A stretch of 64,000 nucleotides of DNA, taken from an uncultured Alphaproteobacteria bacterium. Its GTDB lineage: Bacteria > Pseudomonadota > Alphaproteobacteria > MPNO01 > UBA2964. The notes below the pieces were generated by a model. The model did no database searches. It was not told the DNA's origin and saw only the letters and a list, made by a program, of their open reading frames with translations. Location: positions 1,152,964-1,216,963 of the forward strand of contig CALSLP010000001.1 in assembly GCA_943787225.1 (NCBI GenBank), in the 5' to 3' direction. Made by a program: the position numbers and the translations under genes. Positions within the stretch are counted from its first letter, which is position 1; each line of letters opens with the position of its first letter. Positions 18,856 to 27,886 of this stretch are shown here, in pieces.

Positions 18856-20176
18856 TCATTCGGGACGATGCACTCGGGCAATAAAAAAGCCATCCATCCC
18901 GCCAAAGTCTGAAAAATGACAGGGGAGTGTCCGTATATCGCCTTGGTCGGTTAAGGCCGCCTTGGGTAAGCCAAATTCCGTTGGGTCAATAGGCAGGCGT
19001 TTTATATCGTTGTGCTTGGCCAGGATGGACTGGACAACCTCCGGGCCTTCTTCCGGCTGCAGAGAACAGACGCTGTAAACCAGAACGGCTCCCGGTAATA
19101 AATTCTCAATCGCTTTTTCTAACATCGATTTCTGCAATTCTGCCAAACGATGTACGTCGTCGGAACGTTTGGTTCGCGCAATATCGGGGTGCCGTCGCAT
19201 GGTGCCAGTCGCCGTGCAGGGGGCATCTATCAACACAGCCGTCAATTGTATTTGAGGGCGTGTAGGTTGCGGCGTCGGCGGTGACAACAGTGGCGGTTAG
19301 ATTAAGACGCTTCAGGTTCTCCCGTAATACCGAGAGCCTTTTCTTGGATCGGTCGACTGCGGTGACGGTCGCGCCACTAGCCGCTAATTGAGCTGTCTTG
19401 CCGCCCGGGGCCGCACAGAGATCGAGGATTCTTAGGGTCTTTTGGGTATCCATAGCTGCCAGGAGAATCTTCGCCGGTAAAGCGGCAGCGGAGTCTTGTA
19501 CCCACCAGGTTCCCTCGTCGTAACCCGGCATCGAATCGATCATCCCGCCGCTTTCCAACTTCAGGGATCCTGTCGGCAGTAATTCGGCTTCCAGTTTTTT
19601 AGCCATGTCGGCTGGATCGGATTTGACCGTTAAAACCAACGGTGGCTCCTGGAGGTGGGCTTCGGCAATCATCCGGCATGTTTCATCGCCATAAGCCTTT
19701 TGCCAGCTCTCCCACAACCATTTTGGGGTATTGAGGAGCGCTGCATCCAGCTCAGCGAATTTTTCAGGACCTTCCTTGGAAATCTTCCGTAAAACCGCGT
19801 TGACGAGTCCCTTTTGACCAGGATTGCGGGTTTGTTCACATAATGTCACCGAGGTATCGACGACAGCATGGGCAGGCGTTTCCAGCAGAATTATTTGTGC
19901 AACACCAATGCGAAGAATATCCCGGACAGCGCGGGCTTTTTGCGGTAGGGGACGCTTGAGATAGGTCCGGAGCAGGGCATCTATCTGGCCCAGTCGCCGG
20001 AAGGTCGAGGCCACCAACAGGCGAACAAAGGCGCGGTCACGCTGCTCCATCGCATTATATGGTTTACTGGCAGCAATCACCTCTTCCAGCCCGTGCCGGG
20101 AACTTAGTACCTGGTTCAATATGGTGATCGCGTTAGTACGGGCGATGAGGCCCGGAGAATTTTTAATATTTGGCAT
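18856..20176 (-). CDS. rsmB: 16S rRNA (cytosine-967-C5) methyltransferase RsmB, frameshifted near 19241
   Basis: RsmB methylates C967 of 16S rRNA using SAM. The N-terminal NusB-like domain covers about residues 10-150 (RDRAFVRLLVASTFRRLGQI, KGLVNAVLRKI). The SAM-binding motif reads ILDLCAAPGGKTAQLA, and the two catalytic cysteines lie in DAPCTATGTMRRHPD and VYSVCSLQPEE. Just before the first cysteine the frame shifts: an apparent extra G at about 19240 separates the frame ending near 19106 from that ending at 18856. Correcting it gives about 439 residues, the usual length. It is part of the htpX-rsmB-rpe-purH neighbourhood. The shift is best explained as a sequencing error. Confidence 0.92.
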
Positions 20177-20264
20177 GGTCGCACCCTAAAGCAATAGGGC
20201 GGCAGGTGAAATCCATTCGTGTCTCTTTTAAGTACAATTACCGCACTGTCTTGACTTGGTGAGC

Positions 20265-21141
20265 CTACTCCCCCCTTATCCCCCAGGGTCCGTCGTCGTC
20301 GGGGACATTGGCCAATTGGCGCAGTCGCTGGACCCGGTTGGCGGTATCGGGGTGGGTGGAAAACAGATTATCCATCGAGCGGCCATTCAGCGGGTTGATA
20401 ATAAACATATGGGCGGTCGCCGGGTTGGCTTCGGCTTCCTCGTTCTCTATCGCTGCGGCACCCTGCTCCAGCTTGTCGAGCGCTGACGCCAGCCAAAGCG
20501 GATGACCACAGATTTCTGCGCCCGCGGCATCGGCGGCATATTCGCGGGTTCGCGAAATCGCCATCTGGACCAACGCCGCCGCTATCGGGGCGAGGATCAT
20601 AATCAGGATCGTCCCAACCATGCCCAACGGATTGTTCCGGCTATTGCCGCCAAAAAACATGGCAAAAGTCGCGAGCATCGAAATCGCTCCGGCAATCGTC
20701 GCGGTAATTGTCATGATTAGCGTATCGCGGTTCCGGACATGAGCGAGCTCATGGGCCATGACACCAGCAATTTCCTCATGGCTGAGAATCCGTAAAAGCC
20801 CCGTTGTTGCGGCAACGGCGGCATTCTCAGGATTGCGACCGGTGGCAAAGGCGTTCGGCTGGTCATTTTCAATGATATAGACCTTGGGCATCGGCATCTC
20901 GGCCCGATCCGCCAGTTGGGCCACAAGGCGGTAGTAGGATGGGGCAGATTGTTCGTCGACCTCGTGGGCGCCATACATCCGCAAGACCATCTTGTCGGAA
21001 TTCCAATAGGCGAAAGCGTTCATGCCAAGCGCGATGATAAACGCGATGATGATGCCAGCTTCGCCGCCGAGCATGAATCCGATGGCAAGGAACAGCCCGG
21101 TCATGCGCCGCTAAAAGGATTGAAGTGCGTAGATAATTCAT
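20265..21141 (-). CDS. htpX: Membrane zinc metalloprotease HtpX, frameshifted near 21105
   Basis: HtpX is an inner-membrane M48 protease of the membrane quality-control response. The zinc motif HELAHV (HExxH) sits in [15 protein letters not shown], with the third ligand in the [11 protein letters not shown] segment. Two hydrophobic segments precede it ([30 protein letters not shown]) and two follow. The usual N-terminus [16 protein letters not shown] is present only if one base is removed at about 21105. Otherwise translation must start at the internal ATG at 21104, losing about 12 residues. I therefore place the start at 21141. Divergent from the Wzx gene, with about 155 bp between. Confidence 0.93.
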
Positions 21142-21219
21142 AATCGATCAAAAAATCGGTTTGTTGTCATCGTATGATATATGTGGGATTTGATTCTGAA
21201 TTCAGCAAGTATTGAAAGA

Positions 21220-21232
21220 GTGCATTTTGCAC
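21220..21232. promoter_or_regulatory. Short perfect dyad in the htpX/wzx divergent spacer
   Basis: GTGCA-TTT-TGCAC is a perfect inverted repeat with a 3-nt centre, 65 bp before the flippase start and about 80 bp before htpX. It could be an operator for either gene. No partner regulator is known. Confidence 0.3.
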
Positions 21233-21296
21233 CTGTGTTTGTATAGAGAGTCCCAACGTTTGATCCTTAAGTTTCATTCTAGGATTGCGTAGCTAG

Positions 21297-22763
21297 ATGT
21301 CTTCCACCGAAAGCGGCGGCGCTCGCATCTTTGACAACATCAGTGTTCTGGCGATTGCACAGGCGGTCGCGATGGTCACCGGGTTTGTCTCGACGGCATG
21401 GGTTGCCAGATCGATCGGGCCGGAAGGCTTTGGCATTATCGGATTCGGTACGGCATTTGTTTCCTATTTTGCACTCTTTATTGTTTTGGGGACGGATTAT
21501 TACGGCAATCGCGAGATAGCTCAGAACCCTGATCGCGCTGAAGAACTCGCTTCTAAAATTATCGGGCTGCGCTTTGTCTTGGCGGTGGTATCGCTCAGCG
21601 GTTATTTCCTTCTGATCTATCTGATCGATCGTTCGCAGCCGGTCAAAATCGTCATGGCGCTTCAGGCCATTGGGCCGGTATTCACCGTGATCGCCATCGA
21701 TTTTATCTTTGAGGGGCGGCAACGCATGCGCGCCCTGGCGCTCCGTGTCGCCGGATCATCAATGCTCTCGATGGTTTGTCTGCTGCTCTTGGTTCGCGAT
21801 CTAAGCGATCTTTATTTTGCCGCTGCCATTCCGGTTCTGGCGACGGCCATCGGAACATTCTGGCTCGCCGCTTTGGCGCATAGACAGATCGTCCCGCTGC
21901 GGCTCAAATTGCAGCCCTCGGTTTTATCCCAGCTGTTCCGCGACTGCGCCCCGATTGCGGTGAGCGGCATGATGATCGCGCTCTTCCTCAATATCGATAT
22001 CGTGATGCTGGGGTTCCTGCGCAGCGAGGCGGAGACCGGGCTCTATACCGGTATGGTCAGGCTTTACACGTTGACCTTCGCGCTGGGTAATCTGGTGATG
22101 ACGGCCTTTCGACCGGCCCTTGCCGCTGCCTTTCCTGACCGCGATTCCATGACGCGGCAATACCGCATCAATGTGATGATGGTCGTCCTGTTCGGCTTTC
22201 CGATAGTGGCCGGGGTCATCGCCTTTCCCAGCGAAATCATCGCCCTGATCTTTGGCGCAGGGTTTGTGGGCGGTGCCGAGGCGCTGGTTATCTTGCAGGC
22301 TGCCGCCCTGACCGGCTATATCGGGATCGCCGCGACGGCGGCGCTGGTCGCCTGGCATGATCATGTCGCCCAGATGTGGTTTCACGCCATGGCGGCAGTG
22401 GTGAATATCGCGCTCAATATCTATTTAATTCCCCGCTATGGCATCGAGGGTGCGGCCTGGGCCACTCTCATCGCGCAGCTGCTCATGGTGATTTGTTTTG
22501 CCATCCGGCTCCGCATGAAATTCTCCATCGGGGCGTGGCGTTCCATTGTGATTCTCCTGCCCTGTGCGGCGCTGGCCTTCTGGCTGGCCAGGCAATTCGC
22601 CGGGCTGATCGCCGCCTGGCCGGGTGTCCTAGTGCTCTTCGCGGCGCTGGCCGTTGGCTGTCTTCTCTATATGGCTTTTGCCGTTGCCTGCCGTGTGATT
22701 GCACCAAAGGATATTACGAAACTATTCTCCGACCGCATCAAATTGAAAAGAGGCGGCACATGA
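21297..22763 (+). CDS. Wzx-like flippase of the polysaccharide exporter (MOP) family
   Basis: The 488-residue protein has 12 or more hydrophobic segments and the usual beginning of this family: ARIFDNISVLAIAQAVAMVT, then VSTAWVARSIGPEGFGIIGF. Later segments include IDIVMLGFLRSEAETGLYT and the paired C-terminal domain GIEGAAWATLIAQLLMVICF. Wzx proteins move lipid-linked oligosaccharide units across the inner membrane, so this is the natural partner of the Wzy-like protein at 6021-7448. The gene lies apart from the main EPS block. It is squeezed between htpX and the DUF1674 gene, overlapping the latter by 4 nt, which looks like an insertion into an older housekeeping arrangement. Confidence 0.9.
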   Translation: MSSTESGGARIFDNISVLAIAQAVAMVTGFVSTAWVARSIGPEGFGIIGFGTAFVSYFALFIVLGTDYYGNREIAQNPDRAEELASKIIGLRFVLAVVSLSGYFLLIYLIDRSQPVKIVMALQAIGPVFTVIAIDFIFEGRQRMRALALRVAGSSMLSMVCLLLLVRDLSDLYFAAAIPVLATAIGTFWLAALAHRQIVPLRLKLQPSVLSQLFRDCAPIAVSGMMIALFLNIDIVMLGFLRSEAETGLYTGMVRLYTLTFALGNLVMTAFRPALAAAFPDRDSMTRQYRINVMMVVLFGFPIVAGVIAFPSEIIALIFGAGFVGGAEALVILQAAALTGYIGIAATAALVAWHDHVAQMWFHAMAAVVNIALNIYLIPRYGIEGAAWATLIAQLLMVICFAIRLRMKFSIGAWRSIVILLPCAALAFWLARQFAGLIAAWPGVLVLFAALAVGCLLYMAFAVACRVIAPKDITKLFSDRIKLKRGGT

Positions 22764-22927
22764 CAGCCGATAAAAAGACGACCGACATCAAAAACCCCGT
22801 CGCAGAAAAGACCAAGACATCCGAGCCTTCCGCCGCTAACCCTGCAAAAGAACATGGCGGCCAAAAAGGCCCAGACCCAACCCGCTTCGGCGACTGGGAA
22901 AAAGCCGGCCGCTGCGTCGATTTTTAG
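22760..22927 (+). CDS. DUF1674 protein (succinate dehydrogenase assembly factor 4-like)
   Basis: The start codon at 22760 overlaps the flippase stop (ATGA). The 55 residues begin with a charged, low-complexity stretch (MTADKKTTDIKNPVAEKTK) and end with the conserved DUF1674 tail DPTRFGDWEKAGRCVDF. The mitochondrial homologue SDHAF4/Sdh8 protects the flavinylated SdhA subunit during assembly of complex II; bacterial members are presumed to act similarly. In many Alphaproteobacteria the gene neighbours htpX or rsmB. Here only the flippase separates it from htpX. Confidence 0.85.
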   Translation: MTADKKTTDIKNPVAEKTKTSEPSAANPAKEHGGQKGPDPTRFGDWEKAGRCVDF

Positions 22928-23008
22928 AGGATTGGCTCATGCACTAGCCTGTTGAACGTGATAACAATAAATATTTAAGATATTTTCTCGTAAAAAGGGT
23001 AAAACCCT

Positions 23009-23110
23009 ATGAATATACTATCTTATATTAAAGATAAGGTGGTTAGGCCCGTTAGGGTCGGTTTGTTCGTTGATGTTCTGGGACATAGGGAATGTTTGAG
23101 CAATGAATAA
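23009..23110 (+). CDS. Possible 33-residue leader peptide before the TPR gene
   Basis: An ATG at 23009 opens MNILSYIKDKVVRPVRVGLF and ends at TAA 23110, overlapping the TPR start codon at 23103 by 8 nt, so the two could be translationally coupled. A small hairpin AGGGT-AAA-ACCCT at 22996-23008 contains the Shine-Dalgarno-like AAGGG and abuts the ATG. The peptide resembles no family I know. It may be a real leader, a frameshifted N-terminus of the TPR protein, or chance. Apart from this the 22928-23102 gap holds nothing I recognise. Confidence 0.3.
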   Translation: MNILSYIKDKVVRPVRVGLFVDVLGHRECLSNE

Positions 23111-23855
23111 AAATTCTGATTTAAGAACGACCGAAGAAAACGATCAAATCGATCAAAAAAGTAAGTCGGGGGAAAGTGCTGAAGAGCGCGCTCATCTTGA
23201 GGATGTAGCCGACGATCACAGAAGTTTCGGGAATGCGTTTGCTCTCCGTGGGTTTTTTGATGGGGCCGAGGAGTCGTATCGCGAGGCTCTTGCCATCGAC
23301 CGGGAGCACGGGTTTGAGGAGGGACTGGCTATCGATTATGCCTGTCTCGGTGAAGTGTACCAGGCACGCGAACAAGTCGACGAAGCAGAAGGTTTTTATC
23401 GCAAGGCGCTGGCAATATACGAGAAGCTGGGGCATGGGGAAGGCATCGCTAATCAGTACGGTAACCTTGGTACCATTCATGCAATGCGTGGTGATCTCGA
23501 TGAGGCGGAGAATATGTACCGTCAGGCACTTGCCACGAATGAGGAGCTGGGCCGTAAAGAAGGCATGGCTGCTCAATACGGGAATCTCGGGATTGTCTGT
23601 CGAGTTCGAGGAGATCTTGACGAGGCAGAGTCACAGCAGCGTAAAGCACTCGAAATATATAAAGAAGCCGAAGATGACTTTGGTGTGGCGAGTATCTCCC
23701 TCAATATCGGAAGGACGCAACTCGAAAAAGGTGACAAAATTGCGGGCTGCGAGATGTTGATGAAGGCGAAGCAGTTAGCACAGGAAATCGGGGCGCAAGG
23801 TTGCGTAGATGTTACGTCCCAACTGATTGAAGCCTTTGGTTGCGAGTGCAGCTAG
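23103..23855 (+). CDS. Tetratricopeptide-repeat protein
   Basis: The 250-residue soluble protein carries about four to five TPR units with a 40-residue period like those in kinesin light chain. The repeating pattern is YGNLGxxxxxRGDLDEAExxxRxAL followed by an acidic/charged linker (AIYEKLGHGEG, ATNEELGRKEG). The first 45 residues are polar and probably disordered. No signal peptide or catalytic domain is seen, so it is likely a protein-interaction scaffold; partners are unknown. The N-terminal half has many AT-rich codons compared with neighbours. Separated from acs (convergent) by 75 bp containing an inverted repeat. Confidence 0.85.
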   Translation: MNKNSDLRTTEENDQIDQKSKSGESAEERAHLEDVADDHRSFGNAFALRGFFDGAEESYREALAIDREHGFEEGLAIDYACLGEVYQAREQVDEAEGFYRKALAIYEKLGHGEGIANQYGNLGTIHAMRGDLDEAENMYRQALATNEELGRKEGMAAQYGNLGIVCRVRGDLDEAESQQRKALEIYKEAEDDFGVASISLNIGRTQLEKGDKIAGCEMLMKAKQLAQEIGAQGCVDVTSQLIEAFGCECS

Positions 23856-23884
23856 ATGTTAGACGTTATATTGACGATGCTGGA

Positions 23885-23903
23885 CCCCGGATCAAGTCCG
23901 GGG
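23885..23903. repeat. Palindromic intergenic element between the TPR gene and acs
   Basis: CCCCGGA-TCAAG-TCCGGGG is a perfect 7-bp stem with a 5-nt loop, placed between two convergent genes. It lacks a T-run on either strand, so it is not a classic terminator. The word CCCCGGATCAAGTCCGGGG is a short palindrome that I recall as dispersed in other alphaproteobacterial genomes. Only one copy was noticed in this window. Confidence 0.5.
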
Positions 23904-23930
23904 AGACAGCGCTGTTCGGGGCCTGATCCG

Positions 23931-25868
23931 TTACCCCACCCGATTATCTTTTAAATCTTCCACCACAGTTGGATCGGCGAGGGTGCTGGTATCACCCAGC
24001 TCATCGATTTCATTAGCGGCGATCTTGCGCAGGATGCGGCGCATAATTTTGCCGGAGCGGGTCTTGGGCAGGCCGGGGGCCCATTGGATGGCGTCGGGGC
24101 TGGCGATCGGGCCGATCTCCTTGCGCACCCACTGCACCAGCTCGCCTTTCAGATCGTCATTTGATTCTTCACCCGCCATCAGCGTGACATAGGCGTAGAT
24201 ACCCTGTCCCTTGATGTCGTGCGGGAAGCCTACGACGGCGGATTCGGCGACCTTGGGGTGCGCGACCAGGGCGCTTTCGACCTCGGCGGTGCCGATGCGA
24301 TGGCCGGAAACATTGAGCACATCATCGACGCGACCGGTGATCCAGTAATAGCCGTCTTCGTCGCGGCGGCAGCCATCGCCGGTGAAATAGTTGCCTTTAT
24401 AGGTCGAGAAATAAGTCTCGATGAAACGGTCATGATCTTTGAAGACTGTCCGCATCTGACCGGGCCAGCTATCGGTCAGGACGAGATTGCCGGACGCCGC
24501 GCCTTCGAGTGTATTGCCATCGGCATCGACCAGCGCGGGCTTGATGCCAAAGAAAGGCCGCGTTGCCGAGCCGGGTTTAAGCGCCGTTGCGCCGGGCAGT
24601 GGCGTGATCATGATGCCGCCGGTTTCAGTCTGCCACCAGGTATCGACGATGGGGCAGCGTTTCTCGCCGACCACATTGTAATACCACAGCCAGGCTTCCG
24701 GATTAATCGGCTCGCCCACCGAACCCAGAATACGGATCGATTTGCGGCTGGTCTTTTCGACCGGGCCATTGCCTTCGCGCATCAAGGCGCGCAGCGCGGT
24801 TGGCGCGGTGTAGAAAATATTGACTTCATGCTTGTCGCACACTTCCCAGCAGCGCGAGGAGCCGGGATAAGTTGGCACGCCTTCAAACATCACTGTGGTC
24901 GCGCCATTGGCGAGCGGTCCATAGAGAATATAGGAGTGACCGGTGATCCAGCCGACATCGGCCGTGCACCAATAGATGTCGCCATCATGATAATCGAACA
25001 CATATTGATGGGTCATCGAGGCATAGACCATATAGCCGCCGGTGGTGTGCAGGACGCCTTTTGGTTTACCGGTTGAGCCAGAGGTGTAGAGGATGAAGAG
25101 CGGGTCTTCGGCGGCCATTTCTTCTGGCGGGCAGTCGGGCGATGCCTCGGCCATGATGTCGTGATACCAGTGATCGCGACCTTCGACCCAGTTGATATCG
25201 CCGCCGGTGCGATTGACGACAATGCAGGTCGTGACATCAGGGCATTTTTCCAGCGCCTCGTCGGTGTTGCCTTTGAGCGGAATGGGCTTGCCGCCACGCA
25301 CACCTTCATCTGAGGTGATGACGACCGTCGAGTCACAATCCTGAATTCTGCCGGCGATGGAGTCGGGAGAGAACCCGCCAAAGATAACCGAATGGACCGC
25401 GCCGATGCGGGCGCAGGCGAGAACCGCCACCGCAATCTCGGGGATCATCGGCAAATAGATGGTCACCCGGTCGCCTTTTTTGATGCCGAGGGTTTTCATC
25501 GCATTGGCGAATTTGGAGACCTCTTCGTGTAGCTCGTTATAGGTGAGCTTCTTGTCGTCTTTGGGGTCATCACCTTCCCAGATGATTGCCACCTGATCGC
25601 CGCGTGTCGACAAATGCCGGTCGATACAGTTGGCGCAGGCGTTCAGCGTGCCGTCGTAATACCATTTGATATGCACATCATCATGCGCATAGGAGACGTC
25701 TTTGACCTTGGTATAGGGTTTGATCCAGTTGATCCGTTTTCCCTGCTCTTCCCAGAAGCCTTCGGGGTCTTCGACCGAGCGTTGATACATCTCGAGATAT
25801 TTGTCGTTATCGATGAAGGCATTTTTAGCGACGTCTTCAGGCACTGGAAAAAGTGATTGGTCGGACAT
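23931..25868 (-). CDS. acs: Acetyl-CoA synthetase (AMP-forming)
   Basis: Acs activates acetate to acetyl-CoA through acetyl-AMP in the cytoplasm. The sequence shows [20 protein letters not shown] near the start, the AMP-binding loop [39 protein letters not shown], the acetate/AMP region [14 protein letters not shown], and the C-terminal acetylation-site motif [17 protein letters not shown] whose lysine is normally regulated by acetylation. I start it at the ATG at 25868 ([18 protein letters not shown]), because AGGAG lies 8 nt upstream. An in-frame ATG at 25892 would swallow that site. Length is then 645 residues, typical of Acs. Confidence 0.97.
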   Translation of the reverse strand: MSDQSLFPVPEDVAKNAFIDNDKYLEMYQRSVEDPEGFWEEQGKRINWIKPYTKVKDVSYAHDDVHIKWYYDGTLNACANCIDRHLSTRGDQVAIIWEGDDPKDDKKLTYNELHEEVSKFANAMKTLGIKKGDRVTIYLPMIPEIAVAVLACARIGAVHSVIFGGFSPDSIAGRIQDCDSTVVITSDEGVRGGKPIPLKGNTDEALEKCPDVTTCIVVNRTGGDINWVEGRDHWYHDIMAEASPDCPPEEMAAEDPLFILYTSGSTGKPKGVLHTTGGYMVYASMTHQYVFDYHDGDIYWCTADVGWITGHSYILYGPLANGATTVMFEGVPTYPGSSRCWEVCDKHEVNIFYTAPTALRALMREGNGPVEKTSRKSIRILGSVGEPINPEAWLWYYNVVGEKRCPIVDTWWQTETGGIMITPLPGATALKPGSATRPFFGIKPALVDADGNTLEGAASGNLVLTDSWPGQMRTVFKDHDRFIETYFSTYKGNYFTGDGCRRDEDGYYWITGRVDDVLNVSGHRIGTAEVESALVAHPKVAESAVVGFPHDIKGQGIYAYVTLMAGEESNDDLKGELVQWVRKEIGPIASPDAIQWAPGLPKTRSGKIMRRILRKIAANEIDELGDTSTLADPTVVEDLKDNRVG

Positions 25869-26033
25869 GTGTCTGATCTCCTTTGGATTCATTGCGTCGC
25901 GTTGGCGACCGGCAACTTTGTTGGCGGATTATTGTCGGAGTTACAGCTTCAAGCAAGACTGGGACAAGGCAGAAATTGTGCGGGAATAAAATCGGGTTGA
26001 CTGGTGTTTGTTGAATGCCCACCCCACTTGTAC

Positions 26034-26062
26034 CCTCCCGCCCCCCAGCGGGAGGTTTTTTT
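26034..26062 (+). terminator. Rho-independent terminator-like hairpin, T-run on the plus strand
   Basis: CCTCCCGC-CCCCCA-GCGGGAGG forms an 8-bp GC stem followed by seven T. The orientation fits plus-strand transcripts, yet both neighbours (Rieske gene and acs) are on the minus strand. It may stop antisense transcription or act in reverse with a poor tail. Confidence 0.6.
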
Positions 26063-26071
26063 ATGGGGATG

Positions 26072-26443
26072 TCAGGAGTCGAGCAGGATGTTACCGTTTT
26101 CGACGCGGATTTTAATCGGAGCGAGAGAACGGCCCATACACGGTCCGGCAACACACATACCGTCTTCGATCTCGAAGAAGGCGCCATGGGTAGCACAGAG
26201 AATGTAATCTTGTTCCACGGTCAGGAAGGCGTCAGGTTTCCAGTCGAGCGTTGTTCCCTGATGCGGGCACAAATTCATATAGGCAAAAATGTCATCGCCT
26301 TTGCGGACGACAAAAAGCCGTTCGCGTCTGCCGACACGGAAGCCCTTGCTGCCGGGGTCTTCAATATCTGACACAGCGCATAGAACTGTATCGGTCCCGA
26401 GATCCTCGATGATCTCGGGTTTTTCCATCTCGTTTTGTGTCAT
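26072..26443 (-). CDS. Small Rieske-type [2Fe-2S] protein
   Basis: The 123-residue protein is one Rieske domain. It has the two ligand boxes CPHQGTTL (CxH) and CATHGAFFEI (CxxH), followed by a GPCMGRSLAPIKIRV end, as in small ferredoxin-like NirD/BphF-type proteins. It is likely an electron carrier for an oxygenase or reductase. It overlaps the start of nothing downstream, but its own start overlaps the EVE gene stop by 4 nt (ATGG/TAA region at 26440-26443), so the two are co-transcribed. The C-terminal Rieske oxygenase at 60465 is too far away to be an obvious partner. Confidence 0.88.
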   Translation of the reverse strand: MTQNEMEKPEIIEDLGTDTVLCAVSDIEDPGSKGFRVGRRERLFVVRKGDDIFAYMNLCPHQGTTLDWKPDAFLTVEQDYILCATHGAFFEIEDGMCVAGPCMGRSLAPIKIRVENGNILLDS

Positions 26444-26853
26444 GGTTTAACCCCGGCCATTTTACAGATTATTTTCCATTCGTCTTTGCCGACCGGCACG
26501 ACCGACAGGCGTGATTGTTTCACCAGCGCAAAATTTTCGAGCGCGGGCTCTGCCTTAACATCTGCAAGAGTGACCGTGTTCTTTACCGGATCAAGGGCTT
26601 TTATATCGACCATGCCAAACCGCCCCGAATCATCGGTGTGGTCCGGATAATGTTCTTTCACGATCTCAACAATGCCGACAATCGATTTCTCTTTGACGGA
26701 GTGATAGAAAAATCCCTTATCCCCCTTCTTCATGGCCTTCATATTATTATTGGCCTGATAGTTGCGAACACCGTCCCAGTGCTCGACACCCTTTTTAACC
26801 TGATCATCCCATGACCAGGCACCGGGTTCCGATTTAAAAAGCCAGTACTGCAT
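26440..26853 (-). CDS. EVE domain protein
   Basis: The start at 26853 (MQYWLFKSEPGAWSWDDQVK) gives 137 residues, the usual size of stand-alone EVE proteins. A longer in-frame start at 26940 would overlap gpsA and is unlikely. Family features include HWDGVRNYQANNNMKAMKKG, the aromatic pocket region GFFYHSVKEKSIVGIVEI and the closing SRLSVVPVGKDEW. EVE domains are PUA-like and related to YTH readers, thought to recognise modified bases, though the role of the common bacterial protein is unsettled. It lies between gpsA (25 bp) and the Rieske gene, a typical alphaproteobacterial gpsA-EVE order. Confidence 0.9.
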   Translation of the reverse strand: MQYWLFKSEPGAWSWDDQVKKGVEHWDGVRNYQANNNMKAMKKGDKGFFYHSVKEKSIVGIVEIVKEHYPDHTDDSGRFGMVDIKALDPVKNTVTLADVKAEPALENFALVKQSRLSVVPVGKDEWKIICKMAGVKP

Positions 26854-26878
26854 TTTGGTCTCCGCTCTATACAGCCGT

Positions 26879-27886
26879 TTAGCGCCGTTTCCGGCTTTCC
26901 TCCTGGAAAGGTCTTGCGAGGAGTCCTTCGATGGCCGCATCTACCGACACAGCGCCGCTGACAATCGCTGCGACCGCTTCGGTGATAGGCATTTCGATAC
27001 CCAGTCGTTTGGCGAGGGTCGACACGGCGGCGGCCGAGGTTACGCCTTCGGCAACCGAGTTCCGTGATGCCAAAACCTTCTCAAGGGTCGTTCCTTTGCC
27101 CAGGGCTTCACCAAGGGAATAGTTGCGTGACTGACTGCTGCTGCAGGTCAGCGTTAGATCGCCGAGCCCCGAAAGACCCATCATCGTCTCTGCCTTGCCA
27201 CCTTTGGCGATACAGAGACGGGTCATTTCAGCGAGACCCCGGGTAATCAAGGCGGCACGGGCATTATCGCCAAAGCCGCGGCCTTCCGTGACACCGCAAG
27301 CGATGGCCAGCACGTTCTTGACCGCACCGCCAATTTCGGCGCCGATGACATCATCGCTCAGATAGGGCCGCATTTTCTGGGTGCCAAGGGCTTCAACTAA
27401 TTCGGTACCAACAGTTTTGTCTTGGGTCGCTACGGTAATCGCGGTTGGCAGGCCGCTGGCGACTTCCGCTGCAAAGGTTGGGCCGGACAGGACGGCGACC
27501 GGTCTTCCCGGCAATGTATCGGCGACGACCTCTGACATCAGGGCAGCTGAATTCAGTTCAATCCCTTTGGCACAGACGACCACAGGAATGTCGCGGGCCA
27601 GCATGGTGGAAAGCTGACTGGCGACGCCCCGCATAAACTGTGCAGGAACAACCAGGAGGACGGCGTCGGTGGCCGCGGCCTCTTCGAGAATGGAGGTCGC
27701 CCGGATTCCCGCATCAAGCTTGATCCCGGGCAGGTAAGTATGGTTCTCGTGATTCTTGTTAATTGATTCTGCGACTTCTGGCTCGAATGACCACAGGACG
27801 GTTTCGCAGCTTGCCTGTCTGATCGATTGCGCCAAAGCTGTGCCCCAGGCACCTGCACCGATAATCCCGATATAGGAAATAGTCAT
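26879..27886 (-). CDS. gpsA: Glycerol-3-phosphate dehydrogenase (NAD(P)+)
   Basis: GpsA reduces dihydroxyacetone phosphate to sn-glycerol 3-phosphate for phospholipid synthesis. The start at 27886 gives the classic N-terminus YIGIIGAGAWGTALAQSI with the GxGxWG dinucleotide site. Further segments are VPAQFMRGV, CAKGIELNS, LSGPTFAAEVASGLPTA, the catalytic lysine in GGAVKNVLAIACGVTEG and LSGLGDLTLTCSSSQSRN. The corrected length is 335 residues, normal. An upstream extension in frame would run through the cupin gene and is rejected. The ATG overlaps the cupin stop (ATGA), implying coupled translation. tsaD, its usual neighbour in this class, lies 2.3 kb upstream beyond two inserted-looking genes. 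Confidence 0.96.
   Translation of the reverse strand: MTISYIGIIGAGAWGTALAQSIRQASCETVLWSFEPEVAESINKNHENHTYLPGIKLDAGIRATSILEEAAATDAVLLVVPAQFMRGVASQLSTMLARDIPVVVCAKGIELNSAALMSEVVADTLPGRPVAVLSGPTFAAEVASGLPTAITVATQDKTVGTELVEALGTQKMRPYLSDDVIGAEIGGAVKNVLAIACGVTEGRGFGDNARAALITRGLAEMTRLCIAKGGKAETMMGLSGLGDLTLTCSSSQSRNYSLGEALGKGTTLEKVLASRNSVAEGVTSAAAVSTLAKRLGIEMPITEAVAAIVSGAVSVDAAIEGLLARPFQEESRKRR

Noticed and set aside
24219-25076. Plus-strand open frame of 285 codons inside acs
   Set aside because: Antisense to highly conserved acs motifs; no ribosome site or domain.
26854-26940. Longer start for the EVE protein
   Set aside because: Would overlap the gpsA stop; the extra residues are basic and unlike the family, which starts at the WLFKSEP segment.
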